Notes: a model not told the origin generated them from the sequence alone. Positions 9,350 through 21,173 are shown, counted from the stretch's first letter. The stretch: 54,021 nt of DNA from Rhodospirillales bacterium (GCA_021775105.1 JAJFIJ010000372.1:1-54021); one strand, 5' to 3'. Numbers and translations: made by a program.

Positions 9350-11338
9350 TCAGATCTGTAACTCGGCAAGATTCTGAAACAGTTCGAGCGCTTCGGCATT
9401 GGCCAAAGCTTCCTTGTTTTTCACTTCCCGACCGTGAATGACGTCGCGGACCGCAAGCTCGGTAATCTTGCCGGATTTGGTGCGCGGGATATCGGCAACC
9501 TGAATGACTTTTGCCGGAACATGACGGGGCGTGCAGTTGTCACGGACCTGCTTTTTGATTTTTTCCGTCAGCTGCTCGTCAAGGGTCAGGCCGTCGACCA
9601 GAACGACAAACAGAATCACCCGGGTATCAAAATTCCAGTCCTGACCAATAACGATACTCTCCTCGACTTCTTCCAGACGCTCGACCTGACGATAGATTTC
9701 CGCCGTGCCGATACGCACACCACCCGGATTAAGCGTCGCATCCGAACGCCCGTAGACAACATAACCGCCGTGTTCCGTCCGCTCGATAAAATCGCCATGA
9801 CACCAGATGTTGGGAAACACATCAAAATAGGCGCTGTGATAGCGCGACCCGTCCGGGTCGTTGAGGAAGCCGGGCGGTACCGACGGAAAAGGGGTTTTGC
9901 AAACCAGTTCACCCTTTTCGCCAATCAGCGAATGTCCGTCATCGTCAAAAATATCAACATCCATCCCATAGACGGCCTGTTGCAACTCGCCACGCCAGAC
10001 CGGTTTGGTCGGATCTCCGGCAAGAAAACAGCCCATGATGTCCGTGCCCCCCGTCATCGAAACCAGATGAACGTCACTCTTGATCGCTTCATAGACAAAA
10101 TCAAAGCGTTCCGGTGCCAGCGCAGACCCGGTCGAGCAGATCATTCTGAGCGACCTCATCGGGTGGCTGTCAATCGGTCGTGTCCCGCTGTTATCAAGCG
10201 CTTCGAGAAACTTCGCCGAGGTGCCGAACAGGGTCGCTTTTTCTTCTTCTGCGTAATCAAACAGCGCCAGTGGCGATGGATAAAAGGGTGAGCCGTCATA
10301 CAGCAGAATGGTCGCGCCCCAGGTGATATTGGGAACCAGCCAGTTCCACATCATCCAGCCACAGGTGGTAAAGAAAAAGACCCGGTCTTCGGCCTTGATA
10401 TCGAAATGCAACGGTTGTTCGGACGCGTACTTCAGCAATGAGCCGCCGCAGGTGTGAACAATACATTTGGGCGCACCCGTGGTGCCTGACGAAAACATGA
10501 TATACAGCGGGTGGTCGAAGGGTAGCTGGACGTATGCAATGTCCTGCGGCTGCCAGGGTGATGTCAGACGGTCCCAGTGAACCCCGTGAGGGATTGCAGA
10601 GACATCCATCTTTTCGCCGATGTAATCAAACACAACGACTTTCTCAAGGGTCGGCAACTGAGCGGCAATCTCAGCCAGCTTTCCGAGACTGTCGTGGGTT
10701 TTGCCATTGTAATGATAACCATCAGCCGCGAACAAAACTCTGGGTTCGATCTGCTCAAACCTGTCGAGCACGCCGCGCACGCCGAAATCAGGTGAACAGG
10801 ACGACCACACCGCACCAAGGCTGGTTGCCGCCAGCATGGCGATAATGGTTTCAGGCATGTTAGGGACAAACCCTGCAACCTTGTCGCCTGCCTTGAGTCC
10901 CATCTCCTGAAGGGCCTGAGCCATGCGGGAGACTTCATCATGAAGCTGATCATGCGTCAGATGACGGACAACCTTGTCTTCGCCATGAAAAACGATTGCG
11001 TCCCGCTTTCCGCGATGACGAAGAAGGTTTTCTGCAAAATTGAAGCGGGCTTCGGGAAACCATCTGGCTCCCGGCATTTTTTCAGCATCCTCCAGAACCG
11101 GTCCCTCCCAGCCCTCGCCGATCAGTCCGAGATCGTTGACCAGACTGGGCCAGAATTTGTCGGGCTGCTCAACCGAAAATTGCCACAGCGCATCGGAATC
11201 AGGAATCGGGATGCCCCAGTCCCGTTCGACCTTACCCATAAATTGCGCGACATTGGTCTCTGCAATACGGTCTGCACCTGGCTGCCAAAGCGGTTCACTC
11301 ACGCCCTGCTCCTCCCCTGATTTTTTCGAGCAGGTCAC
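9350..11338 (-). CDS. aacS: Acetoacetyl-CoA synthetase (start may be internal, near 11302)
   Basis: MFSSGTTGAPKCIVHTCGG, GRSDATLNPGGVRIGTAEIYRQVE and overall ANL-superfamily pattern. Confidence 0.9.
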   Translation of the reverse strand: MTCSKKSGEEQGVSEPLWQPGADRIAETNVAQFMGKVERDWGIPIPDSDALWQFSVEQPDKFWPSLVNDLGLIGEGWEGPVLEDAEKMPGARWFPEARFNFAENLLRHRGKRDAIVFHGEDKVVRHLTHDQLHDEVSRMAQALQEMGLKAGDKVAGFVPNMPETIIAMLAATSLGAVWSSCSPDFGVRGVLDRFEQIEPRVLFAADGYHYNGKTHDSLGKLAEIAAQLPTLEKVVVFDYIGEKMDVSAIPHGVHWDRLTSPWQPQDIAYVQLPFDHPLYIMFSSGTTGAPKCIVHTCGGSLLKYASEQPLHFDIKAEDRVFFFTTCGWMMWNWLVPNITWGATILLYDGSPFYPSPLALFDYAEEEKATLFGTSAKFLEALDNSGTRPIDSHPMRSLRMICSTGSALAPERFDFVYEAIKSDVHLVSMTGGTDIMGCFLAGDPTKPVWRGELQQAVYGMDVDIFDDDGHSLIGEKGELVCKTPFPSVPPGFLNDPDGSRYHSAYFDVFPNIWCHGDFIERTEHGGYVVYGRSDATLNPGGVRIGTAEIYRQVERLEEVEESIVIGQDWNFDTRVILFVVLVDGLTLDEQLTEKIKKQVRDNCTPRHVPAKVIQVADIPRTKSGKITELAVRDVIHGREVKNKEALANAEALELFQNLAELQI

Positions 11339-11363
11339 AGTATGTGGGGTAAGGCAGAGCGGT

Positions 11364-11696
11364 TCAAGCTGCGGGTTTGTCTAAAAACCGCCGCGCCATT
11401 TCACGATGTTCGTCGGTGATGTGAGCGGCCATGGTCCGCCACATGGCCCAGAAAACGGCGGCATCATCTGTATACCCGAAAGCCAGCAAAAAATCGGGGA
11501 TCGCATCTATCGGGGTGATAAAGTAGGCGAGGGCGGCGATGATTGCTGCCTTCACATGTTTTGGCGTTTTTGCATCGACGGCACAGCAATACGCTGCCGC
11601 CGCTTCTTCGGCAAACGGGATTTTGCCCATGGTCCTGGCGACCTTCGACTTGAAATCGCGGCGGACCAGACGTTCGTTATCATCGGTATCAACCAT
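11364..11696 (-). CDS. YkvA/DUF1232 family protein
   Basis: KAAIIAALAYFITPIDAIPDFLLAFGYTDDAAVFWAM. Confidence 0.85.
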   Translation of the reverse strand: MVDTDDNERLVRRDFKSKVARTMGKIPFAEEAAAAYCCAVDAKTPKHVKAAIIAALAYFITPIDAIPDFLLAFGYTDDAAVFWAMWRTMAAHITDEHREMARRFLDKPAA

Positions 11697-11775
11697 GCTC
11701 CGCTGATCATAACGATATCGAACCGGGCGCGACAACAATCCTTGTGTCCGGGACACCCCGTCACATGGCGTCACC

Positions 11776-12993
11776 TCAGGCGGTGCGCAGAACCTGCTCC
11801 GTGGTTTCCAGAATCCAGTCTATCTGGTCGCGGTTGATCATCAGCGGCGGTGCAAACCGAAGCGTATTCTGGTGTGTTTCCTTGCACAGCAATCCAGCCT
11901 TCTGAAAGGCCTCACTGAACCGTCGGGCGCCGCCTGCATCTTCGTGAAATTCGACGGCAATCATCAGGCCCCGACCGCGCACATCCTTGATCTGGTTGGT
12001 CCGCAGTTTTTCCAGCTCATTCAGAAAATAGTCGCCCTGTTCGGCCGCATTTTCAATCATGCCTTCATCGATGAGCGCTTTCAGTGCCGCGCGGGCGACT
12101 GCGCAGGCCAACGGGTTGCCGCCAAACGTCGAGCCATGCTGACCCGGTTTCAACACCCCCAGCACCTCGGTATTCGACAGCACTGCCGACATCGGGTAGA
12201 AGCCGCCGGTCAAAGCCTTGCCGATTAACGTCACGTCGGCTTCGATGCCCGCATGCTGTTCGGCAAAGAGCGTCCCGGTACGACCAAGGCCGGTCTGAAT
12301 TTCGTCGAGAATCAGCGTCACATTATGCAGGGTGCAAAGCTCTCTGGCGCGTTTCAGATAGCCTTCCGGCGGGATGATAACCCCGGCTTCGCCCTGAATC
12401 GGCTCGACCAGAAAACCGACCGTATTCGCCGTGATTGCCTTTTCAAGCGCATCCGCATCGCCATAGGGAACAACCTTGAAACCGGGCGTGAACGGCCCGA
12501 AACCGGTGCGTGCGGCGGGGTCCGTACTGAACCCGACAATTGTTATGGTGCGACCATGAAAGCCGTCGGCGCAGACAATGATTTCAGCCTGATCTTCGGC
12601 TACACCTTTGACTTCATACCCCCACTTGCGGACGGCCTTGATCGCCGTTTCGACAGCTTCTGCACCGCTGTTCATGGGCAGAACCTTGTGCGAATTTGTC
12701 AACGCACAGATCTCTTCATAAAACTTTGGCAGTTGGTCATTGCGAAAAGCTCTCGACGTCAGCGGCAGGCGGGCGGCCTGCTCAACCAGTGCGGCATGAA
12801 TTTTCGGGTGACAATGGCCCTGGTTGACGGCGGAATAGGCCGACAGGCAATCGAGATAACGCTTTCCGTCGACATCCCAGACATATACGCCCTCGCCGCG
12901 GGTCAGGACGACGTCAAGGGGATGATAGTTGTGTGCCCCCAGTCTGGATTCAACTTCAATCATTTGCTCGGCGGTTGGATGGATGGCGTTCAT
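11776..12993 (-). CDS. rocD: Ornithine--oxo-acid aminotransferase
   Basis: 405 aa class III aminotransferase; [39 protein letters not shown]; adjacent to arginase. Confidence 0.92.
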   Translation of the reverse strand: MNAIHPTAEQMIEVESRLGAHNYHPLDVVLTRGEGVYVWDVDGKRYLDCLSAYSAVNQGHCHPKIHAALVEQAARLPLTSRAFRNDQLPKFYEEICALTNSHKVLPMNSGAEAVETAIKAVRKWGYEVKGVAEDQAEIIVCADGFHGRTITIVGFSTDPAARTGFGPFTPGFKVVPYGDADALEKAITANTVGFLVEPIQGEAGVIIPPEGYLKRARELCTLHNVTLILDEIQTGLGRTGTLFAEQHAGIEADVTLIGKALTGGFYPMSAVLSNTEVLGVLKPGQHGSTFGGNPLACAVARAALKALIDEGMIENAAEQGDYFLNELEKLRTNQIKDVRGRGLMIAVEFHEDAGGARRFSEAFQKAGLLCKETHQNTLRFAPPLMINRDQIDWILETTEQVLRTA

Positions 12994-13010
12994 TGCTGTC
13001 TCCTGTCGGG

Positions 13011-13973
13011 TTAACTGGCTTCCAGAAAATGTGTATGGCGGCTGAGGATCTGTTCGCCGAACAGGCTTTTCACCAGATCGACAACCAGCTCAGCGCTTTG
13101 ATTGCGTTCGTCAAAGGCCGGATTAAGCTCCATGATATCGAGCGACCCCATGAGGCCCGATTCATAGATCATCTCCATGCAAAGCTGTGCTTCGCGGTAA
13201 GTCGGACCGCCCTTGACCGTGGTGCCGACGCCGGGCGCGATTGAGGGGTCGAGAAAATCAACATCGAAACTGACATGCAGATGACCGCCGCGCCGGTCGA
13301 GTTTTTTCAGCACATCTTCCATGCTCCGGCGCATGCCGCGCTCGTCGATACGGCGCATGTCATGAACCTCAAGCCCGCTTTCAACGATCATGCGCTTTTC
13401 AACCGCATCAACAGAGCGGATGCCAAGCTGAATGATGTGAGCCGGATCGAGCATCGGCCTGGACCGGCCAATATCCGTTAACAGGTCAGGGCCACAACCG
13501 GAGATGACGGCAACCGGCATGCCGTGAATATTGCCCGATGGCGAGGTTCCCGGTGTGTTGAAATCAGCGTGCGCATCAAGCCACAGAACGCTGAGTGGTC
13601 TGCCCTGATCGGCGCAATGATGTGCCGCAGCGGCGATTGACCCGATGGCGAGCGAATGGTCACCCCCCATCAGGATCGGGAAAGACCCCGAGCTGAGAGT
13701 TGAATAGCAGGCATCGCGGACAGACCGGCACCATTCAGATGTTTCCGCCAGGTGGCGGTAACCGTCTACGGGATGGGCATCAGGATTGCTCGGGCCGACA
13801 AGATTTCCCTGATCGTGAACCTCAAATCCCATAAGGCTCAGCGCCGCTTGCAACCCGGCCACGCGCAATGCTTCCGGCCCCATCGACCCGCCACGATGAC
13901 CCGCACCGATATCCGTTGGCGCACCAATCAGGGAAACGGAATGTGAGTTGGGGCGAAAAGTCATTACCAGCAC
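13011..13973 (-). CDS. rocF: Arginase
   Basis: [58 protein letters not shown] metal-binding motifs. Confidence 0.92.
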   Translation of the reverse strand: MLVMTFRPNSHSVSLIGAPTDIGAGHRGGSMGPEALRVAGLQAALSLMGFEVHDQGNLVGPSNPDAHPVDGYRHLAETSEWCRSVRDACYSTLSSGSFPILMGGDHSLAIGSIAAAAHHCADQGRPLSVLWLDAHADFNTPGTSPSGNIHGMPVAVISGCGPDLLTDIGRSRPMLDPAHIIQLGIRSVDAVEKRMIVESGLEVHDMRRIDERGMRRSMEDVLKKLDRRGGHLHVSFDVDFLDPSIAPGVGTTVKGGPTYREAQLCMEMIYESGLMGSLDIMELNPAFDERNQSAELVVDLVKSLFGEQILSRHTHFLEAS

Positions 13974-14075
13974 CTCAGAAAAATGATGCTGGAAAGTAAC
14001 CTGTAAACGATGAAATGTGTTCGCGTATTTGCCCCGGACGCACTACACTAATGCAAGATTCTTGCATGAAACGGG

Positions 14076-14579
14076 GTGTGCGCCACCATGTCTGCCAGGT
14101 TTGACTTCATGGACAAAAAGATTTTGCAGGCCTTGCAGACAGATGGGCGCATGTCGAATGCCAGGTTGGCTGAACAGGTCAATCTTTCACAAAGCCAGTG
14201 CCTCAGGAGATTGCGCGATCTGGAAGAGCGTGGTCTGATTGATGGCTATGCTGCACGCCTCAATCGCAAAAACATTGGACTCGGCGTCATGGCCATCGTT
14301 CTGGTAACGCTGGAAACCAACTCTGAGAAAGGCGGCGAATTGCTGCGTAAATTTGCCCGCGACAACGCCGAAGTTATTGAATGCCACGGCACAGCGGGAC
14401 CGGCCGATTACATTCTGCGGATCGTCAGCCCGGACATTGAAAGTTACAGTTATTTTCTGACCCAGCGCTTGAGTACCTGCGAAGGCGTTGTAAAAACGCA
14501 GTCCCACCTGTTGATGGAATACGTCAAGGAAGGTCAGGGTTATCCGCTGGACCAGATGCTGGACAGCAAACAATCGTAA
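14076..14579 (+). CDS. Lrp/AsnC-family transcriptional regulator
   Basis: MDKKILQALQTDGRMSNARLAEQVNLSQSQCLRRLRDLEERGLIDGYAARL; divergent from rocF/rocD. Confidence 0.9.
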   Translation: MCATMSARFDFMDKKILQALQTDGRMSNARLAEQVNLSQSQCLRRLRDLEERGLIDGYAARLNRKNIGLGVMAIVLVTLETNSEKGGELLRKFARDNAEVIECHGTAGPADYILRIVSPDIESYSYFLTQRLSTCEGVVKTQSHLLMEYVKEGQGYPLDQMLDSKQS

Positions 14580-14603
14580 ATCTCTAAAGTTGAGGATCGG
14601 AAT

Positions 14604-15365
14604 ATGGATGTAAACGGTGTAGCGGCAATCGTCACAGGCGCGGCATCAGGGTTGGGGGCGGCGACGGCACGCGCTCTCGCGGGTGCCGGTGCAAAGGTGG
14701 CGTTACTTGATATGAACGTTGCCGCCGCGGCCGAGGTGGCTGGTGAAATTGGCGGCATCGCCGTTCAATGTGATGTCGCAGATGTCATCAGTGCCGAAAC
14801 CGCCGTGCGCGACGCACGCGACATTCATGGCCCGGCGCGTATCGCCGTCAGTTGTGCCGGCATCGCCCCGCCGGCGAAAATTGTCGGTCGAGACGGGCCG
14901 CAGGAGCTGGCAACATTTGCCCAGACCATCAACATCAATCTGATTGGTACGTTCAATATCTTGCGCCTGGCAGCCGCCGACATGAAAGCGCTTGACCCGC
15001 TGGATGGTGGCGAGCGCGGACTGATCGTCAACACTGCCTCAATAGCCGCGTTTGAAGGCCAGATCGGGCAGGCGGCCTATTCGGCATCCAAGGGCGGCGT
15101 TGCCTCCATGACCTTGCCGGCGGCGCGCGAATTTTCGCGCTCCGGAATTCGCGTCATGACAATTGCCCCCGGTATTTTTGGCACACCGATGCTGTTCGGA
15201 TTGCCGGATGAGATACAGAACAGCCTGGGCCAGCAAGTTCCCTTTCCATCCCGCCTGGGTGATGCGGCGGAATATGCCAAGCTGGTTCTTCATATCGCCG
15301 ACAACATGATGCTCAATGGTGAAGTCATCCGTCTCGACGGCGCTTTGCGTTTGCCACCGATCTGA
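14604..15365 (+). CDS. SDR-family oxidoreductase (3-hydroxyacyl-CoA dehydrogenase-like)
   Basis: VTGAASGLGAATARALAGAGAKVALLDMN; YSASKGGVASM. Confidence 0.88.
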   Translation: MDVNGVAAIVTGAASGLGAATARALAGAGAKVALLDMNVAAAAEVAGEIGGIAVQCDVADVISAETAVRDARDIHGPARIAVSCAGIAPPAKIVGRDGPQELATFAQTININLIGTFNILRLAAADMKALDPLDGGERGLIVNTASIAAFEGQIGQAAYSASKGGVASMTLPAAREFSRSGIRVMTIAPGIFGTPMLFGLPDEIQNSLGQQVPFPSRLGDAAEYAKLVLHIADNMMLNGEVIRLDGALRLPPI

Positions 15366-15371
15366 TTATCG

Positions 15372-16160
15372 ATGCACCTGCTGCTGATCCTCGCCGGGTT
15401 TGTTTTTGCGACTGCGGCCAATGGCGAGCCGGTTTCACTTTATCAACGCATAAAAGATAAAACACCGGTCGACGCAGAGCGGGTCATCGTCGATGCCCAA
15501 AAAGCACCCTGGCGGGCGGTTGGCCGGATTAACCGGACCACCGGCGGCCATTGCACGGCGACCGTGGTCGGCCCAAAACTGGTTTTGACGGTCGCTCATT
15601 GCCTGTGGATACAGAAACAGCAACGCCGACACAGGCTTGAGACGTTGAGGTTCGTTGCCGGATGGCAGCGCGGCAAATACCTGTTCGCCTCCCGGATCAA
15701 GGCGTTTTTCATCGCCCCGGGGTTTGTTGTCAAAAACCCCAAAATCAGAGGCCTGACAAATCGTGACTGGGCGCTGGTTGTTCTTGAAAATGACCCTGTT
15801 CCGATTACTGGTCTTGTGCAACCAGAACTTCTTGATCCCGTCAAGCTGGCTTCTCTTCTGAAAGCAAAAACAAAATTCATACAGGCCGGTTACAGTATCG
15901 ATAGCAAGGAAGTTCTGACAGCCCATCCCGATTGCGCGGTCTGGCGGTATGAACCCAAACGGCCGCTGATCACGCATGACTGCAAGGTATTACCCGGCGA
16001 TTCAGGTTCGCCCATTGTTTACGAAGCCGCCCCCGGCGATATACGCCTGATCGGCATCCATGCCGGATCGTTACATGATCGTCGGGTCGAGAAGGGTTTC
16101 ATGGTGCCGACGGCAAGTTTCCTGCCGAAAATGAAACAGATGCTCAAACAGTTGCGCTGA
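15372..16160 (+). CDS. Trypsin-like serine protease
   Basis: GGHCTATVVGPKLVLTVAHCLW (His), NRDWALVVLEND (Asp), LPGDSGSPIVYE (Ser). Confidence 0.85.
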   Translation: MHLLLILAGFVFATAANGEPVSLYQRIKDKTPVDAERVIVDAQKAPWRAVGRINRTTGGHCTATVVGPKLVLTVAHCLWIQKQQRRHRLETLRFVAGWQRGKYLFASRIKAFFIAPGFVVKNPKIRGLTNRDWALVVLENDPVPITGLVQPELLDPVKLASLLKAKTKFIQAGYSIDSKEVLTAHPDCAVWRYEPKRPLITHDCKVLPGDSGSPIVYEAAPGDIRLIGIHAGSLHDRRVEKGFMVPTASFLPKMKQMLKQLR

Positions 16161-16503
16161 TCACGCGCCCGAACAGGGTCAACAATTCAGCCATCCTGAA
16201 CGGTTTCAGTAAAGTGTGTGTGGCGCCGAGCTTGGAGCTGTTTTTCAGGTATTGCGGATTACCGGACATGGCGATTACCGGAATGGTCGGGGCCAGTTTT
16301 CGAATCTCCATAATCGCTTCGATTCCCTCGCCATCTTCCATGACGATATCCGTAAGCACGACATCGGGTTGCTCGGAATGGAACAGGGCAAGGCCGGTAT
16401 TTCCATTTTCCGCTTCCCTTACCTGATGACCCGCCGCAACAAGACCGTCGCGCAAATGTCTGCGCAGCAGTTCGTCATCCTCCATCACCAGCACCGATAT
16501 CAT
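16144..16503 (-). CDS. Single-domain response regulator (CheY-like)
   Basis: 119 aa; VLVMEDDELLRRHLRDGL...PDVVLTDIVMEDGEG...PVIAMSGN...LLKPF. Confidence 0.9.
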   Translation of the reverse strand: MISVLVMEDDELLRRHLRDGLVAAGHQVREAENGNTGLALFHSEQPDVVLTDIVMEDGEGIEAIMEIRKLAPTIPVIAMSGNPQYLKNSSKLGATHTLLKPFRMAELLTLFGRVISATV

Positions 16504-16629
16504 GGTCCAACCCTAGCCCTCAAAAGACAGAACCCAAATTCACCAATGATCAATTTATCGCGAGGACAGGTTTCCGGGCTCCTCAGGTTGATTTGCCGCG
16601 ATCCAGAGCCTGCATCAGGGTTGATACAA

Positions 16630-17480
16630 TCACATCCTGGCGCAGCCAGACTCCGGCCAGACCATTAACCCAACCAGAGCCCCACCAAAAATCGGCCAGC
16701 TCAGGCCGAAAACCTCGGCGGCCAGACCAAGAACAAACGCCCCGATCCCGGCACCACCGATATGGATAATCCCGTAAAGGCTGAGTACCCGACCCCGCAT
16801 TCCGGCAGGGGTAATGAGATGAAGGGTCGATTGCATGCCGATTCCGGCAATAACCATTCCGGCCCCGGCGAGAACCGTGAACGGCAGGGCGATACTGAAC
16901 GAAGACGTCGCGATCAGTCCGATATTGGCGATCACCGCCGTCAGCGTTCCCAGCAGTGCCACTCTTGACTGATCCCCCATGCTGCCCCGCCCGGCCATCC
17001 AGAACCCGCCCAACAGGGCGCCGATACCAAACGATGCGGTCAGAGCGGCAAACCCGTCGACACCTTTAAGAAACACGTCGGACGTCAGCCCCGGCAGCAA
17101 ATCGATGATCGGACGAAGACATAATGATCCGGTTGTCGTCACCGCAACAATCAGCCCGATTGTTCGGTCCTGACAGACAAACACCAGCCCTTCACGAATA
17201 TCCTGAAAAATTGAGCGGCGATTGCCGGTATTTTTGTTTGTCTGTTGTTCGGGTAGTTCAAGCGACAACAGGGCGGCAATCAGGGCCAGATAGGTAAGCC
17301 CGTTGATGGCAAACGAGGCATTGATGCTCCACAGACTTATGCTCAGGGTCGAGGCAACCGGCCCGAGAAAACGCGCTGCATCCAGGTGCCGGTCAACGAC
17401 ACCTCGTTGCCCGTTATATATTTTGCGAAGTTGGGCTCTTTCAGAGTCAGCCGGATGCCGTGAAGGCCTGTGTGCGTCAT
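16630..17480 (-). pseudogene. MFS transporter, internally deleted and frameshifted
   Basis: Minus frame from ATG at 17480 reads MTHTGLHGIRLTLKEPNFAKYITGNEVSLTGTWMQRV. Coherent MFS sequence resumes in another frame as AARFLGPVASTLSISLWSINASFAINGLTYLALIA; the intervening N-terminal TM helices are missing. Confidence 0.75.
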
Positions 17481-17703
17481 ATCCAATACCCGGTGCGATC
17501 ATTCGGAGGCGCGAGAATCAAGGCATTGTATACAATAATTCGAAACCGCCCCGAATAATTACTACACGCTGTCATCTGTCAACTGAGCCGCAGCGTCTGA
17601 CATACTCATTCACAGATAAAAAGGACCGGAATCTGGCTATATCTTCGTATTGAGGGTAGGCTTTCCGTCTCGTTATCCTGATCAACCGGAAAAGTAAATT
17701 TGC

Positions 17704-19383
17704 GTGTCTGAAGCCGCTGCCAGTCTCTCTAAAGATATCCAGCGCGCCCTCGGGCGGTTTGCTGCACTGGCGTTTTGCCGCGCCGACATGCTGTTCGAGC
17801 TGGATCACAATAACAAGATTGCATTTTCAGCCGGAGCCGTGGGTCCGTTGTTGGGGCATAGCGAGACCGAGCTGGCTGGCATGTCTTTTCTCGACCTGAT
17901 TGCTCCCGACAACCGCGATATGGTCAATATCCTGCTATCGAGCGGCGGATCTGATGCGCGCATCAATGATGTCGAAACACAATTGGTGATGAAAAATGAC
18001 GCCCGCGCCAAGGTCGCTATTGCCGGATACCGGGTTCCGGATTTCGACAACAATTTCTTTCTCGCCGTCAAGGTCACGCCGCGACCAGGCGGCAAACAGC
18101 GTGTCCGACTATCCGATCACGAAGAAGAATCCAATGTCCTGAACTCAAAAGCCTTCGCAACGGTCGCAGCCGACCGTATCCAGTCTCTGCAGGATGCCGG
18201 TGGCACGGCCAAGCTCAGCATGATCAAAATCGACAATATCGATGAAATCAAACAACGGATGTCGACGGACAACCAGAGTAAAATGTTTGAAGCCATTGGC
18301 GACGTGCTGAACGAAAGCTCGCTTGGCGGGGATACCGCCGGTCGTATTGATGAGGGCAACTTCACCGTCTTGCATTCTGATGACACGAGCGCCGAAAATA
18401 TTAGTGCCAAAATCGCCGAAGCAACCAAAGGCATCGGCTCGTCAGACATCAAGGCCAGCACTAAAACGACAACCCTTGAAGCGGATATGGGAGGCCTGAC
18501 AGAAGAACAGATGCAGAAGGCGATCATCCATACCATGAAGAAATTCTCGACGGGTGATGGCACGTTGGCGCAACCCAACTTTGCCGGCATGCTTGAAGAA
18601 AAAACTGCTGAAACGGTCAAGGCCGTCGAGGCGTTTCGCCGAGTTTGTGCAACCAAACATTTTGACCTTGTCTACATGCCGATCTGCCTGCTGAAAACCG
18701 GTACGGTTCACCACTTCGAGGCCCTGACCCGGTTTCGCGGCAACGCTGGCGGACTCGAAAGCTCTCCTTATGAATTGATCACGCTGGCCGAAGAAGTCGG
18801 GATCATTGCGGAATTTGATCTTGTTGTGGCGGAAAAAGCGATCGACATGATCAAGGCGAACATGGGCAATGAAAATTTCGCCTCTATAGCGGTGAATGTC
18901 TCCGGCCATTCCATATCTGATTCTGAATTTATTCAGAACATGCACAGGCTGCTGGATTCCGTGCCAGGCCTGAAGGGGTTTCTGTCCCTTGAAATTACCG
19001 AATCAGCCGAAATCAACGATCTTGAAAGTGTAAACGCAACCATCCAGACCTTCCGGGACAAGGGTTTTCATGTCTCGCTTGATGATTTTGGAGCCGGTGC
19101 TGCAAGTTTCGATTATCTCAACAGCTTCGATGTCGACACCGTCAAGTTCGATGGCCCCGTGGTCAAGCGCGCCTACCGGACCAAAAAAGGCAAAGCCTTC
19201 CTCGCCTCCATGGCCACCCTCTGTCGCCAAATCGGCATCGAAACCATTGCCGAAATGGTCGAAGACGCGGAACTCGCCAAGTTCCTCGACGAATGCGGCG
19301 TCAACCTTGGTCAGGGGTATTATTTTGGCAAACCCGACTTCGACATCAACTCATTTCCGTCGGTATTGCCGACCGAGAGATGA
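17704..19383 (+). CDS. PAS / degenerate GGDEF / EAL domain protein (putative c-di-GMP phosphodiesterase)
   Basis: HHFEALTRF (EAL), LEITESA, SLDDFGAGAASFDYL, GQGYYFGKP. Confidence 0.82.
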   Translation: MSEAAASLSKDIQRALGRFAALAFCRADMLFELDHNNKIAFSAGAVGPLLGHSETELAGMSFLDLIAPDNRDMVNILLSSGGSDARINDVETQLVMKNDARAKVAIAGYRVPDFDNNFFLAVKVTPRPGGKQRVRLSDHEEESNVLNSKAFATVAADRIQSLQDAGGTAKLSMIKIDNIDEIKQRMSTDNQSKMFEAIGDVLNESSLGGDTAGRIDEGNFTVLHSDDTSAENISAKIAEATKGIGSSDIKASTKTTTLEADMGGLTEEQMQKAIIHTMKKFSTGDGTLAQPNFAGMLEEKTAETVKAVEAFRRVCATKHFDLVYMPICLLKTGTVHHFEALTRFRGNAGGLESSPYELITLAEEVGIIAEFDLVVAEKAIDMIKANMGNENFASIAVNVSGHSISDSEFIQNMHRLLDSVPGLKGFLSLEITESAEINDLESVNATIQTFRDKGFHVSLDDFGAGAASFDYLNSFDVDTVKFDGPVVKRAYRTKKGKAFLASMATLCRQIGIETIAEMVEDAELAKFLDECGVNLGQGYYFGKPDFDINSFPSVLPTER

Positions 19384-19459
<76 letters not shown>

Positions 19460-19640
19460 GTCACCATGGGCACCCGTCATGAAAGCGCTTTACGTGCGTT
19501 CCGGCGGGTTGCCGGATAATGAATTTTGTGACGGTATTTTGTCAAGATGCCGGGCTTCGGAAAATCGTTCCCGCCCTTGCGCGGGGCTGACGTGGTCGCT
19601 AACTTATGGCCCAGTTCAAACCATCAGGATCATGTGTATT

Positions 19641-19940
19641 ATGGATATCGTTCTGGGACCGCTGCTCCAGGTTATCTTGATTGTTCTCGACCTCTACGTC
19701 TGGGTGATCCTGATCGGTGTGATCCTCAGTTGGCTGGTCGCGTTCAATGTCGTCAACACCCACAATCGTTTCGTTCATACCGTTGGTGACGTGATGCATC
19801 GCCTGACCGAACCGTTGCAGGCACCGATCCGGCGCGTTCTGCCTAATCTCGGCGGACTTGACCTGTCACCGATGGTGCTGATCCTCGGTGTCATATTCGC
19901 CCGCGGCGTCATCGAAAGATTACTCTATAACCTTGGCTGA
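19641..19940 (+). CDS. YggT family membrane protein
   Basis: MDIVLGPLLQVILIVLDLYVWVILIGVILSWLVAFNVVN...[31 protein letters not shown]. Confidence 0.9.
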   Translation: MDIVLGPLLQVILIVLDLYVWVILIGVILSWLVAFNVVNTHNRFVHTVGDVMHRLTEPLQAPIRRVLPNLGGLDLSPMVLILGVIFARGVIERLLYNLG

Positions 19941-20268
19941 CCTGCTGTCTCCTTTTGCAATAACCGACAGGGGGATCCGGGTTTCCATTCGCCTTACGCC
20001 GAACGCAGCAAAAGACCGGATTGTCGGCATCGTCGCCGACGCTCAAGGAAATGGCGTATTGCGGATAGCGGTCACCGCCGTTCCGGAACAAGGTCGCGCC
20101 AACAAGGCGATGATCCGGGTGCTTGCCAAACATTGGCGGTTTCAAAAATCATCGATGAGCGTTATTCAGGGGATCAGAGATCGCAACAAGGTGCTGAACA
20201 TCGAAGGGGACACAAGCGAGCGGTATGCTTTTCTGCTGGCCTGGTCCAGAGACCTATTTGAGGAGTAA
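19888..20268 (+). CDS. DUF167 (YggU) family protein; true start probably internal near 19930
   Basis: [18 protein letters not shown]...[44 protein letters not shown]; follows yggT as in many proteobacteria. Confidence 0.88.
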   Translation: MSYSPAASSKDYSITLADLLSPFAITDRGIRVSIRLTPNAAKDRIVGIVADAQGNGVLRIAVTAVPEQGRANKAMIRVLAKHWRFQKSSMSVIQGIRDRNKVLNIEGDTSERYAFLLAWSRDLFEE

Positions 20269-20276
20269 GTAACAGA

Positions 20277-21173
20277 ATGTCGGAATCCAATATCATTGAC
20301 GGCAAGGCCTTTGCCGCCAGACTGCGTGAACGGGTCGGTAACGAAGTCAAAACGCTGAAAGCGGACCATGGCCTGACGCCGGGTCTGGCCGTTGTCCTTG
20401 TCGGCGAAGATCCGGCCAGCCAGGTCTATGTCAGAAGCAAGGGCAAACAGACCGTCGAAACGGGCATGGAAAGTTTCGAGCACAAACTGGATGCCTCGAC
20501 AGCCGAAGCCGATCTGCTTGGGCTGATCGACACGCTTAATACCGATGATCGTGTACACGGCATTCTGGTGCAGTTGCCGTTGCCGGATCATATCGATGAG
20601 AGCAAGGTGCTGGCGGCGATCAACCCGGACAAGGACGTTGACGGTTTTCATGTGATCAATGTCGGGCGGTTGTGGACCGGTGCCGACGCAATGGTGCCCT
20701 GCACGCCATACGGCTGCATCCTGATGCTGAAAGATGCATTGGGTGATCTGTCGGGCAAACGTGCGCTGGTGCTCGGACGATCCAACATTGTTGGCAAACC
20801 GATGGCAGCGTTATTGCTGGCTGAAAGTTGCACGGTGACGATTGCGCACTCAAGAACCAAGGACCTCGAGACCCGTTGCCGCGAGGCAGATATTCTGGTC
20901 GCCGCCGTTGGCCGGCCGGAAATGGTCAAGGGCGACTGGATCAAACCGGGGGCAACAGTTATTGATGTCGGCATTAACCGCATCGACGCGCCAGAAAAAG
21001 GGGAAGGCAAAACCCGTCTGGTTGGCGACGTTGACTTCGCCGAAGCCCGTACCGTCGCCGGCGCAATCACGCCCGTTCCGGGAGGTGTCGGCCCGATGAC
21101 TATTGCCTGTCTGCTGCGCAATACTCTGGTCGCCGCGCGTCGCCAGAAAGGCATTCAGGCAACGGATATATAA
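20277..21173 (+). CDS. folD: Bifunctional methylenetetrahydrofolate dehydrogenase/cyclohydrolase
   Basis: [63 protein letters not shown]. Confidence 0.95.
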   Translation: MSESNIIDGKAFAARLRERVGNEVKTLKADHGLTPGLAVVLVGEDPASQVYVRSKGKQTVETGMESFEHKLDASTAEADLLGLIDTLNTDDRVHGILVQLPLPDHIDESKVLAAINPDKDVDGFHVINVGRLWTGADAMVPCTPYGCILMLKDALGDLSGKRALVLGRSNIVGKPMAALLLAESCTVTIAHSRTKDLETRCREADILVAAVGRPEMVKGDWIKPGATVIDVGINRIDAPEKGEGKTRLVGDVDFAEARTVAGAITPVPGGVGPMTIACLLRNTLVAARRQKGIQATDI

